NCBI GenBank assembly: GCA_945867245.1
Contig: CAMBHQ010000081.1
Coordinates: 1-5,172 of the forward strand
DNA length: 5,172 nt
Reading direction: 5' to 3'
Origin: an uncultured Porphyromonas sp.
GTDB lineage: Bacteria; Bacteroidota; Bacteroidia; Bacteroidales; Porphyromonadaceae
Shown here: positions 1 through 5,172 of the stretch, piece after piece
Numbering within the stretch: position 1 is the first letter of the stretch
Layout of the letters: each line of letters begins with the position of its first letter
The notes under the pieces: model-generated
Told to the model about the DNA's origin: nothing
Databases searched by the model: none
Seen by the model: only the letters and a program-made list of their open reading frames with translations
Made by a program: the position numbers and the translations under genes

Positions 1-219
1 GTCTGTTTGAGGAGAAGACAGCTCAGCTGGAGTTTCTTCAGGCAGGTATTGCTGCTTCGGTCATGCCTAAAACGCCCCCCATGCCAGCTGTTAAGTATAG
101 CGACTTCGGCATAGGGGTAGACTTCCATAAGACGTTGCTGCCAGCGATGCCTCTGGGTCCCGTTCCCAACATCTGTATGGTCTTTGATATTATGGGTGTG
201 CTCTTTTCCAACACTTTCT

Positions 220-258
220 TGTCCGCCCCCCTCTCCGCCGGATATTTATGGGCGGACA
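220..258. repeat. GC-rich inverted repeat at the RHS N-terminus/core junction
   Basis: The arms TGTCCGCCC (220-228) and GGGCGGACA (250-258) are perfect complements of nine bases separated by 21 nt. The repeat sits where PAAR-like similarity ends and RHS core similarity begins. No T-run follows on the plus strand, so it does not look like a standard terminator. It may be a recombination or deletion scar, or chance in a GC-rich linker. Confidence 0.5.
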
Positions 259-833
259 CGCGTGGAGCGTGGAGCGTGGAGAAGTCGGATTAGTGCCTTT
301 CCTTTACCAAGGGCAGTACCTCGATACGGAGACTGGGCTGGCTTACAACCGATTCCGATACTACTCGCCAGAAACGGGAGCGTACATCAGCCAAGACCCA
401 ATTCGTCTCGAAGCTGGGCTGACAAATCTGTATGCGTATGTTCACGACACAAATGCCTGGGTAGATGTGTTAGGGCTTTCTCAACAAATACCATTGGCTA
501 AGCCTGGAGAAGACTTGTTTGTTGGAACTTATAATCAAGTTCGAGGAGGAAATATGTAAACGGGGCTCAATAGCAGTCATACTCCACATCATACAGTGCA
601 AAATGCCATAAGTCCGACAACTCATGGGAGAGGAAGTTCCCGTAGATAAATCAATATTAAGCCTAAGAGATCATCTTGCAGCAGATATAACGGACTTAAA
701 GAGGATTCTCTTAGATGCGGGGTATGACCCTCAAGTTATTAATCGCCAATTATCAGAATTAATAAGGCAAAACAAAGAGTTAGGAGGACTTGATAAGCCT
801 TCGCCTCATCTCCCCAAAGTAGATTCACATTAG
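240..833 (+). pseudogene. RHS core C-terminus plus degraded C-terminal toxin domain
   Basis: From about 240 the sequence reads as the end of an RHS core: DIYGRTRVERG, then in another frame PFLYQGQYLDTETGLAYNRF, YYSPETGAYISQDPIRL and finally DVLGL at 464-478. That last motif is the usual hinge after which the variable toxin begins. The toxin part reads to a TAA at 557-559 (NM-stop-TG), continues in the same frame as TGLNSSHTPHHTVQNAISPTTHGRG, then changes frame near 632-647. It resumes as LSLRDHLAADITDLKRILLD and NRQLSELIRQNKELGG, ending at TAG 831-833. The histidine-rich HTPHH and THGRG motifs and the helical LIRQNK tail match a nuclease-like RHS toxin tip that I recall from Bacteroidota and Proteobacteria; activity is inferred, not shown. 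At least three lesions (7-bp repeat, nonsense codon, frameshift with probable small deletion) make an active toxin unlikely. The presumed immunity gene starts a few bases downstream. Confidence 0.72.
261..281. repeat. Three tandem copies of the 7-bp unit CGTGGAG inside the RHS core
   Basis: CGTGGAG occurs at 261-267, 268-274 and 275-281 without mismatch. The unit is not a multiple of three, so every gain or loss of a copy changes frame. Upstream, the RHS-like reading is DIYGRTRVERG in the frame starting at 240; downstream, the RHS-like reading GEVGLVPFLYQGQYLD is in another frame. With two (or five) copies the two would join in one frame, giving a normal RHS core sequence. Three copies break it. 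Confidence 0.85.
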
Positions 834-840
834 CATGCAT

Positions 841-1345
841 ATGACCAAAGAAGACGCAATCAAGTTCTTGAAAAATCATCAGCCTCTGCCTGATGATATA
901 GATCTGACGGACCAAATAATTCAAGAATACGACAATGTCCGAAAGTTTTTTTATGCTACCAAGACAAAGAGTGTATACCTTTATTCTTGAATTCCTTTGG
1001 GTATATTAATGGTGCGGGAGTATACCAATTGGTGGAAGATGTGATTTTGCAGTATCCTAAAGAAGATGTAATTCCACATCTAAAAAAAACATTGAGAGTC
1101 CTATATATAGCCTTCAGTATTTGGGGGTACAAATCGCCATAAATTATCCTGATGACGAGTTGCTACCCTGTTTGATGCCTATTCTGAAAAATCCCGACTT
1201 TGATCTAAAGTATATGGTACTACTTGTACTTAGTCAGTACAAATTAGACGCAGTAACAAGCATTTTGCTAGAGTATATAGACTATGAAACCAATCAAGAT
1301 CTGATCGATTTGGCGAACAGAGCACTGCGAGGGGGTATGTATTAG
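841..1345 (+). pseudogene. Presumed RHS immunity protein, HEAT-like, broken by two frameshifts
   Basis: The gene lies directly after the toxin stop, the usual place for an immunity gene. It begins at ATG 841 (MTKEDAIKFLKNHQ; an ATG two codons earlier at 835 is possible). Frame one runs through RKFF to a T7 run at 946-952; adding one T gives RKFFLCYQDKECIPLFLNSF in the next frame. That frame runs through GVYQLVEDVILQYPKEDVIP to an A8 run at 1082-1089; adding one A gives LKKNIESPIYSLQYLGVQIA. The third frame continues with NYPDDELLPCLMPIL and LLVLSQY to TAG 1343-1345. The rebuilt product is about 168 residues, acidic and soluble. Its repeated helix pairs (NYPDDELLPCLMPILKNPD-type units) suggest a HEAT-like fold, as in several immunity families. 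No start precedes the two later segments. The last few codons may already belong to the join with the next RHS fragment. Expected partner: the toxin immediately upstream. Confidence 0.7.
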
Positions 1346-1605
1346 GTAAAACCCGCTTCCTCTGGGATGGCAATGTGCCTCTGCACGAGTGGACATATCC
1401 GCTATCGGAGCGTCCCTCTACCATAGACGACAGCGATGGTAAACGGACTTACGCCACGCCTGAGCCACAGACCGAACTCACCACTTGGGTATTCGACGAG
1501 GGGACATTTGTACCCTCTGCCAAACTGGTGGGCGATAGACGCTATTCCATCATTTCCGACTATCTGGGCACGCCCATACAAGCCCTAGACAGCAAGGGCG
1601 AGATT
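1345..1605 (+). pseudogene. Second RHS core fragment, detached from start and end
   Basis: In one frame the sequence reads GKTRFLWDGNVPLHEWTYP, then TTWVFDEGTFVPSAKLVGD and YSIISDYLGTPIQALDSKGE. This is the stretch of an RHS core that normally lies just before DIYGR...PFLYQGQYLD. It follows the immunity-gene stop without a start codon; GTG 1375 lies within the conserved stretch and is not credible as a start. After DSKGE (about 1605) the similarity stops and the frame runs through unrelated hydrophobic residues to TAG 1678-1680. The final core motif, the DVLGL hinge and any toxin are absent. The piece is upstream in RHS order but lies downstream of the other core piece, and the two do not overlap in content, so it must come from a different cassette or rhs copy. 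It is probably a recombination remnant and not a gene. Confidence 0.8.
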
Positions 1606-1607
1606 AT

Positions 1608-2149
1608 ATTTTTCTCATTGCCATATTTTTCTTTACTCCACTTGTTGATTTCAAAAGCAAGATTTATCTTTGCCACATAGATTTAGCATCAAATGGAGAT
1701 CAAAAAATTAAGCTCAGAATAGTAACTGCGATTTTATGCTTGGTGATATAGTGTATTGGACAGAGTACTACATCCGCAAAAAGAATGTAGAGGCTCAGCC
1801 TAGAGGCGTGTTGTCAGATTCTTTATTTATAGTTTCCCTCTGCACTGTTTTCAATCTTCTGACCATCACTTATATCTTTGAGTATTATACTGGATGGTGT
1901 ATCCTACAATGCCTCCCGATAAAATCCAAGATGGAGCTGAGTTCTTGGCTATATGCGGTGCTATTGATGTTACCTGTCTTAGTATTCACATATTGTCGAT
2001 ATTATAACGGGAGGAAACTAGATAGGCTATTCAACAACTATGAGAGACAACCTAACAAGAGGAGACAATTGGGCAAATATATCTTTTTGTGCTATCAGAT
2101 AGGCACATGGGGAGGCCTCCTCCTTTCCTACCTCCTTTTCAAACACTAG
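1608..2149 (+). pseudogene. Multi-pass membrane protein, probable orphan immunity protein, frameshifted near 1735-1748
   Basis: The longest intact part runs from ATG 1736 to TAG 2147-2149 (137 residues). It has three hydrophobic segments, roughly residues 26-48, 68-88 and 117-135, separated by basic loops such as NNYERQPNKRRQLGK. I do not recognise the family. Upstream in another frame (1608-1751) the reading FLIAIFFFTPLVDFKSK and KIKLRIVTAILCLVI adds two more likely membrane segments with no stop until TAG 1749-1751. One extra base at the T4 run (1732-1735) or at GG (1742-1743) would join the two, for example as VTAIFMLGDIVYW. The original protein was therefore probably larger, with about five helices and its first residues lost at the join with the RHS fragment. 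Its position after an RHS core piece suggests immunity to a pore-forming or membrane-acting toxin whose gene has been deleted. That role is inferred from context only. Translation from ATG 1736 alone is possible. Confidence 0.5.
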
Positions 2150-2330
2150 TCTGGCTCCATATATCCATCCAATTTACGAACTTTGTTGTCAGATAATTTC
2201 TTCTTTCTCTTTGCAAGGTGATTTGTATCGTTGACTTACTTCGTTGGAAGTACCAGCTGAAGATATTGTATTCTCATAATCATTTATGTTATGCATACAT
2301 TCAAGGCAATCATAGAAACTTCTCAAAATA
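2150..2330. other. Unassigned AT-rich junction between RHS remnants and relaxase remnant
   Basis: No gene is recognised here. On the minus strand the relaxase frame continues through it (RSFYDCLECMHNINDYENTI and onward) to a stop at 2189-2191, but these residues no longer look like relaxase and are probably chance translation of foreign sequence. No clear terminator hairpin was seen for the plus-strand membrane gene ending at 2149. Confidence 0.4.
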
Positions 2331-2643
2331 GCATTCAATTCTCCCAAGGAACAGAAGCGGTAGTGGGCTAAGACTTCACGGAGTACTAGGGCGACTTCGC
2401 TTCGGATATTACCCGAGGCTTGCTCCTCCTGTATAGACAGCGGTTGGGCTTTCTGTCCTTGGGCTGGTGTGCTAGGGATCAAGCCATACTTACGCTCCAA
2501 GGCATCTGTAACCTGCTCACTACGTCTACCCTCGAACTTATCGTTAATCTTTCGTCCTCGACTGTCTATACGTAGCGATACGATGTGGATATGCTCTCTG
2601 GCGATATCGTTATGTTTAAAGACGATGTAGGGCTGTCCACCTA
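2189..2643 (-). pseudogene. Relaxase (mobilization nuclease) fragment with HxDxxxxHxHxV motif
   Basis: Read on the minus strand from about 2641, the sequence gives GGQPYIVFKHNDIAREHIHI followed by VSLRIDSRGRKINDKFEGRR, ALERKYGLIPS and NIRSEVALVLREVLAHYRF. The HNDIAREHIHIV stretch is the three-histidine metal-binding motif of relaxases in the MobA/VirD2-like relaxase family, which nick the transfer origin of mobilizable elements. The TTG at 2500 is internal and not a start. The segment is out of frame with the preceding piece (2641-2973): IAREYMEALG ends in TAG, and one extra base (TAG GTGG to TAN GGT GGA, N being C or T) would give the expected EALGYGGQPYIV. Relaxase similarity ends near CSLGELNAIL (about 2330), so the C-terminal half is missing and replaced by the unassigned tail. 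It cannot encode a working relaxase. Confidence 0.82.
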
Positions 2644-2973
2644 GCCAAGAGCCTCCATATACTCACGGGCTATCTGAGAGAGGGTTTCATCGGATAGCTT
2701 TTCGTCCGGGTGCGGATTGAGTGAGCAGTGAAAGACAATATTCTTGGTGCGACACATTTTAGGGATAGCCGCTTGCATATCGGCAAGTACTTCGTCCATC
2801 GTGTAATTAGCATCTCTATTCTTGTACAGCCCCTCAGTGAGGAAGACTTCTCCGCCTAACATCGGGCGAGCCGAGGCACAATAACGCTCAAGCTTGGCTA
2901 ATAGTCCCTTCATCAGCTGAGAAAACATTTGCATCTGAGGGCTATCGCTTGTAATGATTTCATTCTCAGCCAT
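2641..2973 (-). pseudogene. Chimera: helix-turn-helix protein N-terminus fused in frame to relaxase interior
   Basis: ATG 2973 starts MAENEIITSDSPQ, 7 nt after the stop of the preceding fragment, with GGAG overlapping that stop. Residues 1 to about 47, ending ARPMLGGEVFLTEG, match the start of the small helix-turn-helix proteins that accompany Bacteroidota mobile elements; in these, a DNA-binding helix pair would follow the GGExFLT motif. Here, from about residue 48 (near 2832), the reading changes to LYKNRDANYTMDEVLADMQA and KNIVFHCSLNPHPDEKLSDE, then IAREYMEALG, which is relaxase. The relaxase N-terminus, which should carry the catalytic tyrosine, is therefore absent, as is the DNA-binding domain of the first partner. 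A deletion between two neighbouring genes of one element explains the in-frame join. TAG 2641-2643 is the frameshift point to the rest of the relaxase. Assignment of both halves is from recalled family patterns. Confidence 0.72.
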
Positions 2974-2980
2974 AGTGTAT

Positions 2981-3130
2981 TCACTCCGTTCGTGCGTTCA
3001 GGACTTCTGCGATGTCGCTCTCTTTGTAGTAGCACTTATGTCCGACCATAGAAAAGGGGATTTTGCCCGTATCTCTGAGCGTCTGCAAGGTACGCTTGCT
3101 GACTAACAGGCATATCCACGCTCTAGCAAC
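2981..3130 (-). pseudogene. Helix-turn-helix (excisionase-like) protein, 3' fragment
   Basis: On the minus strand one frame reads LLVSKRTLQTLRDTGKIPFS then MVGHKCYYKESDIAEVLNA and ends at TGA 2981-2983. This is the winged-helix pattern (SKRTLQ...GKIPF...G...YY...DI) of small DNA-binding proteins found beside integrases and mobilization genes in Bacteroidota elements; such proteins often act in excision or expression control. Only about the last 42 residues are recognisable. Upstream residues (VARAWIC) do not fit the family and the frame runs into the rpmE2 terminator without a start codon. The N-terminal part is lost and the gene should be inactive. The following gene starts 7 nt further on, as in an element operon. 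Confidence 0.75.
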
Positions 3131-3138
3131 ACAAAAGC

Positions 3139-3173
3139 AACAAGGCAAGCCCCCCCTGGGAGCTTGCCTTGTT
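3139..3173 (-). terminator. Rho-independent terminator of the rpsB-tsf-rpmE2 unit
   Basis: A perfect 12-bp stem is formed by 3139-3150 and 3162-3173 (AACAAGGCAAGC with GCTTGCCTTGTT) around an 11-nt loop. It lies 23 nt past the rpmE2 stop. On the minus strand it is followed by TGCTTTTG, a modest U-run. On the plus strand TTTGGG follows, so it might also work weakly in that direction. Confidence 0.85.
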
Positions 3174-3196
3174 TGGGATATGAGTAGTAAGGGATA

Positions 3197-3448
3197 CTAC
3201 TTCTTGCGGTTGCCGTAACGGCTCATGAACTTGTCTACGCGACCAGCCGTGTCCACCAGCTTCGCCTTCCCCGTGAAGAAGGGGTGCGAAGTGCTAGAGA
3301 TTTCAACCTTGATGAGAGGATACTCTACACCGTCAATCTCGATAGTTTCCTTTGCTGGCATCGTCGAGCGAGTGATGAAGATATCGTCGTTAGACATATC
3401 CTTAAACACTACAGGACGATAGTTCTCTGGATGAATACCTTGCTTCAT
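3197..3448 (-). CDS. rpmE2: 50S ribosomal protein L31 type B
   Basis: The 83-residue product starts [19 protein letters not shown], carries [13 protein letters not shown] in the middle and ends with [18 protein letters not shown], all hallmarks of bL31. It has no cysteines at all, so it is the zinc-independent type B form and does not depend on the CxxC motifs of zinc-binding L31. It binds the central protuberance of the 50S subunit and helps bridge the subunits. The length is normal for type B. ATG 3448 is the natural start, since the family begins with MK.GIHP. No Shine-Dalgarno is evident; the upstream minus strand is A-rich, as is usual in Bacteroidota. It starts 34 nt after tsf ends and is followed by the terminator, so it is probably the last gene of the unit. 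Confidence 0.96.
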   Translation of the reverse strand: MKQGIHPENYRPVVFKDMSNDDIFITRSTMPAKETIEIDGVEYPLIKVEISSTSHPFFTGKAKLVDTAGRVDKFMSRYGNRKK

Positions 3449-3482
3449 ATTGCTTGATACTTTGTTTAGAGATTCTACTAAA

Positions 3483-4307
3483 TTATTCTGCTACTAGTGA
3501 AGCACGGTAGAAAGCCGTAGCCGTCAGCGTCTTGCTAGCAGTCTGTAGATACTGACCTACAGATAGCTTGTTGTCGATGAAGAAGAGCTGATCGAGGAGT
3601 GTGAAGTCCTTGTAGTACTTCTTGAGCGCACCCTGAGCGATGTTCTCGATGAGGTTCTCCGGCTTACCAGCCTCACGAGCCTTTTCGCGAGCGAGGTTAA
3701 GCTCACGCTCCTTGATTTCCTCTGGCACTTCTGCTTCCGTAACGGCAACAGGATTCATAGCTGCGATCTGCATGGCTACGTTCTTGGCCATCTGGTCTTC
3801 GATAGCTTCGTTGAAAGCTACGATAGTAGCGATGAGGTTACCTGGGTGGATATAAGCCCAAGTAGCAGCACCCTTAACGAACTCGTAGATACCTAGCTCC
3901 ATCTTCTCGCCAGATACACCACTACGCTCGGTGATGTGCTCCTGTACAGAGCGACCATCAGCCATAGGAGCCGCTAGGATCTCCTCCTTGCTAGCGCCAC
4001 GCTTCTCGAGGGCAATAGCGAGTACAGCGTCCGTAAGCTCTACGAACTCGGCACCCTTAGCAACGAAGTCTGTTTCGCACTTGATACCTACTACCACAGC
4101 AAAGTCTCCTGAGTGAGCAGCACGTACGCAACCTTCCTCAGCATCACGGTCGCTACGCTTAGCAGCGAGCGCCTGACCACGCTTACGGAGTAGCTCGATG
4201 GCCTTGTCCTGGTCGCCGTTAGCTTCCTCTAGGGCCTTCTTAACGTCCATCATACCAGCACCCGTTAGCTTACGGAGCTTGGCGATGTCTTGTATTGTAA
4301 CAGCCAT
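3483..4307 (-). CDS. tsf: Translation elongation factor Ts
   Basis: EF-Ts releases GDP from EF-Tu in the cytoplasm so that EF-Tu can be reloaded with GTP. The 274-residue product has the N-terminal UBA-like domain (residues 1-45, with [20 protein letters not shown]), which contacts the EF-Tu GTP domain. It also has the signature CETDFVAKG with TDFV at residues 79-82, the residues that act on the EF-Tu nucleotide site. The core continues with [15 protein letters not shown] and [11 protein letters not shown] and a C-terminal part containing [21 protein letters not shown]. Start ATG 4307 gives [12 protein letters not shown], the expected beginning. It lies 47 nt after rpsB, the standard pairing in bacteria, with rpmE2 34 nt beyond. 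No lesions are seen. Confidence 0.97.
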   Translation of the reverse strand: MAVTIQDIAKLRKLTGAGMMDVKKALEEANGDQDKAIELLRKRGQALAAKRSDRDAEEGCVRAAHSGDFAVVVGIKCETDFVAKGAEFVELTDAVLAIALEKRGASKEEILAAPMADGRSVQEHITERSGVSGEKMELGIYEFVKGAATWAYIHPGNLIATIVAFNEAIEDQMAKNVAMQIAAMNPVAVTEAEVPEEIKERELNLAREKAREAGKPENLIENIAQGALKKYYKDFTLLDQLFFIDNKLSVGQYLQTASKTLTATAFYRASLVAE

Positions 4308-4354
4308 TATATTATGGTTTCCTTTTTAATGAGTTAAACAATCAGAGCTCTATA

Positions 4355-5143
4355 TTACTCTGCGTCCTGCTTCTCTTCGCGACGCTCACGACGGTTACGA
4401 CGGATGCGACGTGGCTCTTCTTCGCCTTCTTCGCCTTCGTTCTTACCGCCCTCAGCCTTACGCTCCATCTGGCCCTCAGCGATAGCCGAGCAGATAGCCG
4501 ACACGATGAGGTTCACACCAGCAGTGCTATCATCGTTAGCAGGGATTACGTAGTCTACATCACTAGGATCGCTATTGGTGTCTACAATAGCGAATACAGG
4601 GATACCTAGGCGCACAGCCTCAGCCACTGCGATGTGCTCCTTCATCACGTCTACCACAAAGAGGGCAGAGGGAAGGCGATTCATATCAGCAATAGAGCCA
4701 AGAGTAAGCTCTAGCTTAGCACGCTGACGCGTGATCTGTAGCTTCTCGCGCTTAGATAGGTTATCAAATGTACCATCGCTAGTCATCTTATCGATGAGGG
4801 TCATCTTCTTAACCGCCTTACGGATCGTAGGGAAGTTAGTCAGCATACCACCTGGCCAGCGCTCAGTAACATAAGGCATATTCACGCTCTTAGCGAGCTC
4901 ACCTACGCCTTCCTTTACCTGCTTCTTGGTGGCAACGAAGAGAATCTTCTTGCCAGTCTTGGCCATCTGCTTAGCGATTTCAGCAGCTTCGTCTACCTTA
5001 GCAACTGTCTTGTGTAGGTCTATGATGTGGATACCGTTCTGCTCCATGAAGATATAAGGAGCCATAGCAGCGTTCCACTTACGAGTCAAGTGCCCGAAGT
5101 GTGCACCTGCATCGAGGAGTTGGTCAAAAGATATTCTTGACAT
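4355..5143 (-). CDS. rpsB: 30S ribosomal protein S2
   Basis: S2 sits on the back of the 30S subunit and is needed for S1 attachment where S1 is present. The 262-residue product starts LDAGAHFGHLTRKWNAAMAP at residues 10-29 and continues with YIFMEQNGIHIIDL. It has the nucleotide-fold-like core including RWPGGMLTNFPTIRK (95-109) and the signature VDTNSDPSDVDYVIPANDDS (187-206). ATG 5143 gives MSRISFDQLL, the expected start. Residues about 228-262 form a charged low-complexity tail, glutamate-rich then arginine-rich (GEEGEEEPRRIRRNRRERRE), longer than in E. coli but common in this phylum. Only 29 nt of upstream sequence is visible, A-rich on the coding strand. The gene before it (often rpsI) lies outside the window, so the promoter and any leader cannot be judged. 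Confidence 0.97.
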   Translation of the reverse strand: MSRISFDQLLDAGAHFGHLTRKWNAAMAPYIFMEQNGIHIIDLHKTVAKVDEAAEIAKQMAKTGKKILFVATKKQVKEGVGELAKSVNMPYVTERWPGGMLTNFPTIRKAVKKMTLIDKMTSDGTFDNLSKREKLQITRQRAKLELTLGSIADMNRLPSALFVVDVMKEHIAVAEAVRLGIPVFAIVDTNSDPSDVDYVIPANDDSTAGVNLIVSAICSAIAEGQMERKAEGGKNEGEEGEEEPRRIRRNRRERREEKQDAE

Positions 5144-5172
5144 AATTGTTTGTTTTGTTTACGTTCTGTAGT

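Larger units (their letters stand above)
3..293 (+). pseudogene. RHS protein N-terminal fragment with PAAR-like domain, partial at left edge
   Basis: The frame is open from the left edge, so the gene starts outside the window; ATG 63 is internal. The part from MPKTPPMPAVKYSDFG through GVDFHK to GPVPNICMVFDIMG resembles the PAAR-like segment near the N-terminus of RHS proteins, which in type VI secretion systems caps the spike and carries the toxin. This assignment is from memory of the family. The similarity fades after about position 205. The frame ends at 291-293, just past a 7-bp tandem repeat, instead of running on into the roughly thousand residues of YD repeats expected of an RHS protein. 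From about 236 the next segment is already the end of an RHS core, so the central shell-forming region is missing. The simplest reading is an internal deletion joining the two ends of one rhs gene, or of two different copies. An alternative is a separate small PAAR-like protein. The RHS link is fairly sure, the exact junction is not. Confidence 0.6.

Noticed and set aside
38..259. Minus-strand 73-residue frame opposite the PAAR-like segment
   Set aside because: It is antisense to a recognisable RHS segment, with no recognisable motif of its own.
184..501. 105-residue plus-strand frame as a separate gene
   Set aside because: Only the short DIYGRTRVERG stretch is meaningful, as part of the RHS core; past the 7-bp repeat it is an out-of-frame reading of that core.
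739..924. Hydrophobic minus-strand 61-residue frame
   Set aside because: It is antisense to the toxin end and the immunity start, which have clear protein-like reading on the plus strand.
1230..1424. Minus-strand 64-residue frame
   Set aside because: It spans the join between immunity gene and RHS fragment on the opposite strand and shows no recognisable pattern.
1645..1672. Possible Bacteroidota promoter with TATCTTTG at 1665-1672 and a TTG about 17 nt upstream
   Set aside because: It matches the TAnnTTTG form, but the upstream element is weak and the region is probably coding remnant, so chance is likely.
3557..3748. Serine- and arginine-rich minus-strand reading of 63 residues
   Set aside because: It lies inside tsf in another frame; its odd composition is a by-product of EF-Ts codons.
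3640..4116. Plus-strand open frames opposite tsf
   Set aside because: They are antisense to an intact conserved gene and show no family pattern.
1..5172. CRISPR array, tRNA, rRNA or complete insertion sequence
   Set aside because: No spaced direct repeats, cloverleaf, rRNA motifs, transposase or terminal inverted repeats were seen in the window.

Overview
The window looks like a Bacteroidota chromosome, probably Porphyromonas or a close relative. The reasons are the type B ribosomal protein L31, the form of S2 and EF-Ts, the lack of clear Shine-Dalgarno sequences before the ribosomal genes, the Bacteroidota-style relaxase and helix-turn-helix fragments, and a moderate GC content. The genus is an inference from memory of these families, not from a search.

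Right part (about 3139-5143, minus strand): an intact housekeeping block reading rpsB (S2), tsf (EF-Ts), rpmE2 (type B L31), closed by a strong hairpin terminator at 3139-3173. Spacings are short (47 and 34 nt), so the three genes are probably one transcription unit for translation functions. All three have normal length and conserved motifs.

Middle (about 2189-3130, minus strand): wreckage of a mobilizable element. It holds the 3' end of one helix-turn-helix (excisionase-like) gene, then the 5' end of a second one fused in frame to the interior of a relaxase gene. A one-base frameshift follows, then the relaxase segment with the HxDxxxxHxHxV metal-binding motif. The relaxase C-terminus is replaced by unrelated sequence. 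The wreckage starts immediately beyond the rpmE2 terminator.

Left part (1-2149, plus strand): a degraded RHS polymorphic-toxin locus. A PAAR-like N-terminal RHS segment enters from the left edge and is joined to the last part of an RHS core, which a three-copy 7-bp tandem repeat puts out of frame. Next come a broken C-terminal toxin domain (histidine-rich, nuclease-like), its presumed HEAT-like immunity gene split by two homopolymer frameshifts, a second RHS core fragment whose toxin is gone, and a three- to five-helix membrane protein that is probably the immunity protein of the lost second toxin. This is the layout of an array of displaced RHS toxin/immunity cassettes.

I do not see a convincing new intact system. 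The most interesting points are the reversible 7-bp repeat in the RHS core, the cassette remnants with immunity outlasting toxin, and the strong contrast between about five frame disruptions in the left 2.7 kb and none in the ribosomal genes. Most of the disruptions are apparent single-base losses, so read-level checking is needed before calling them biology.
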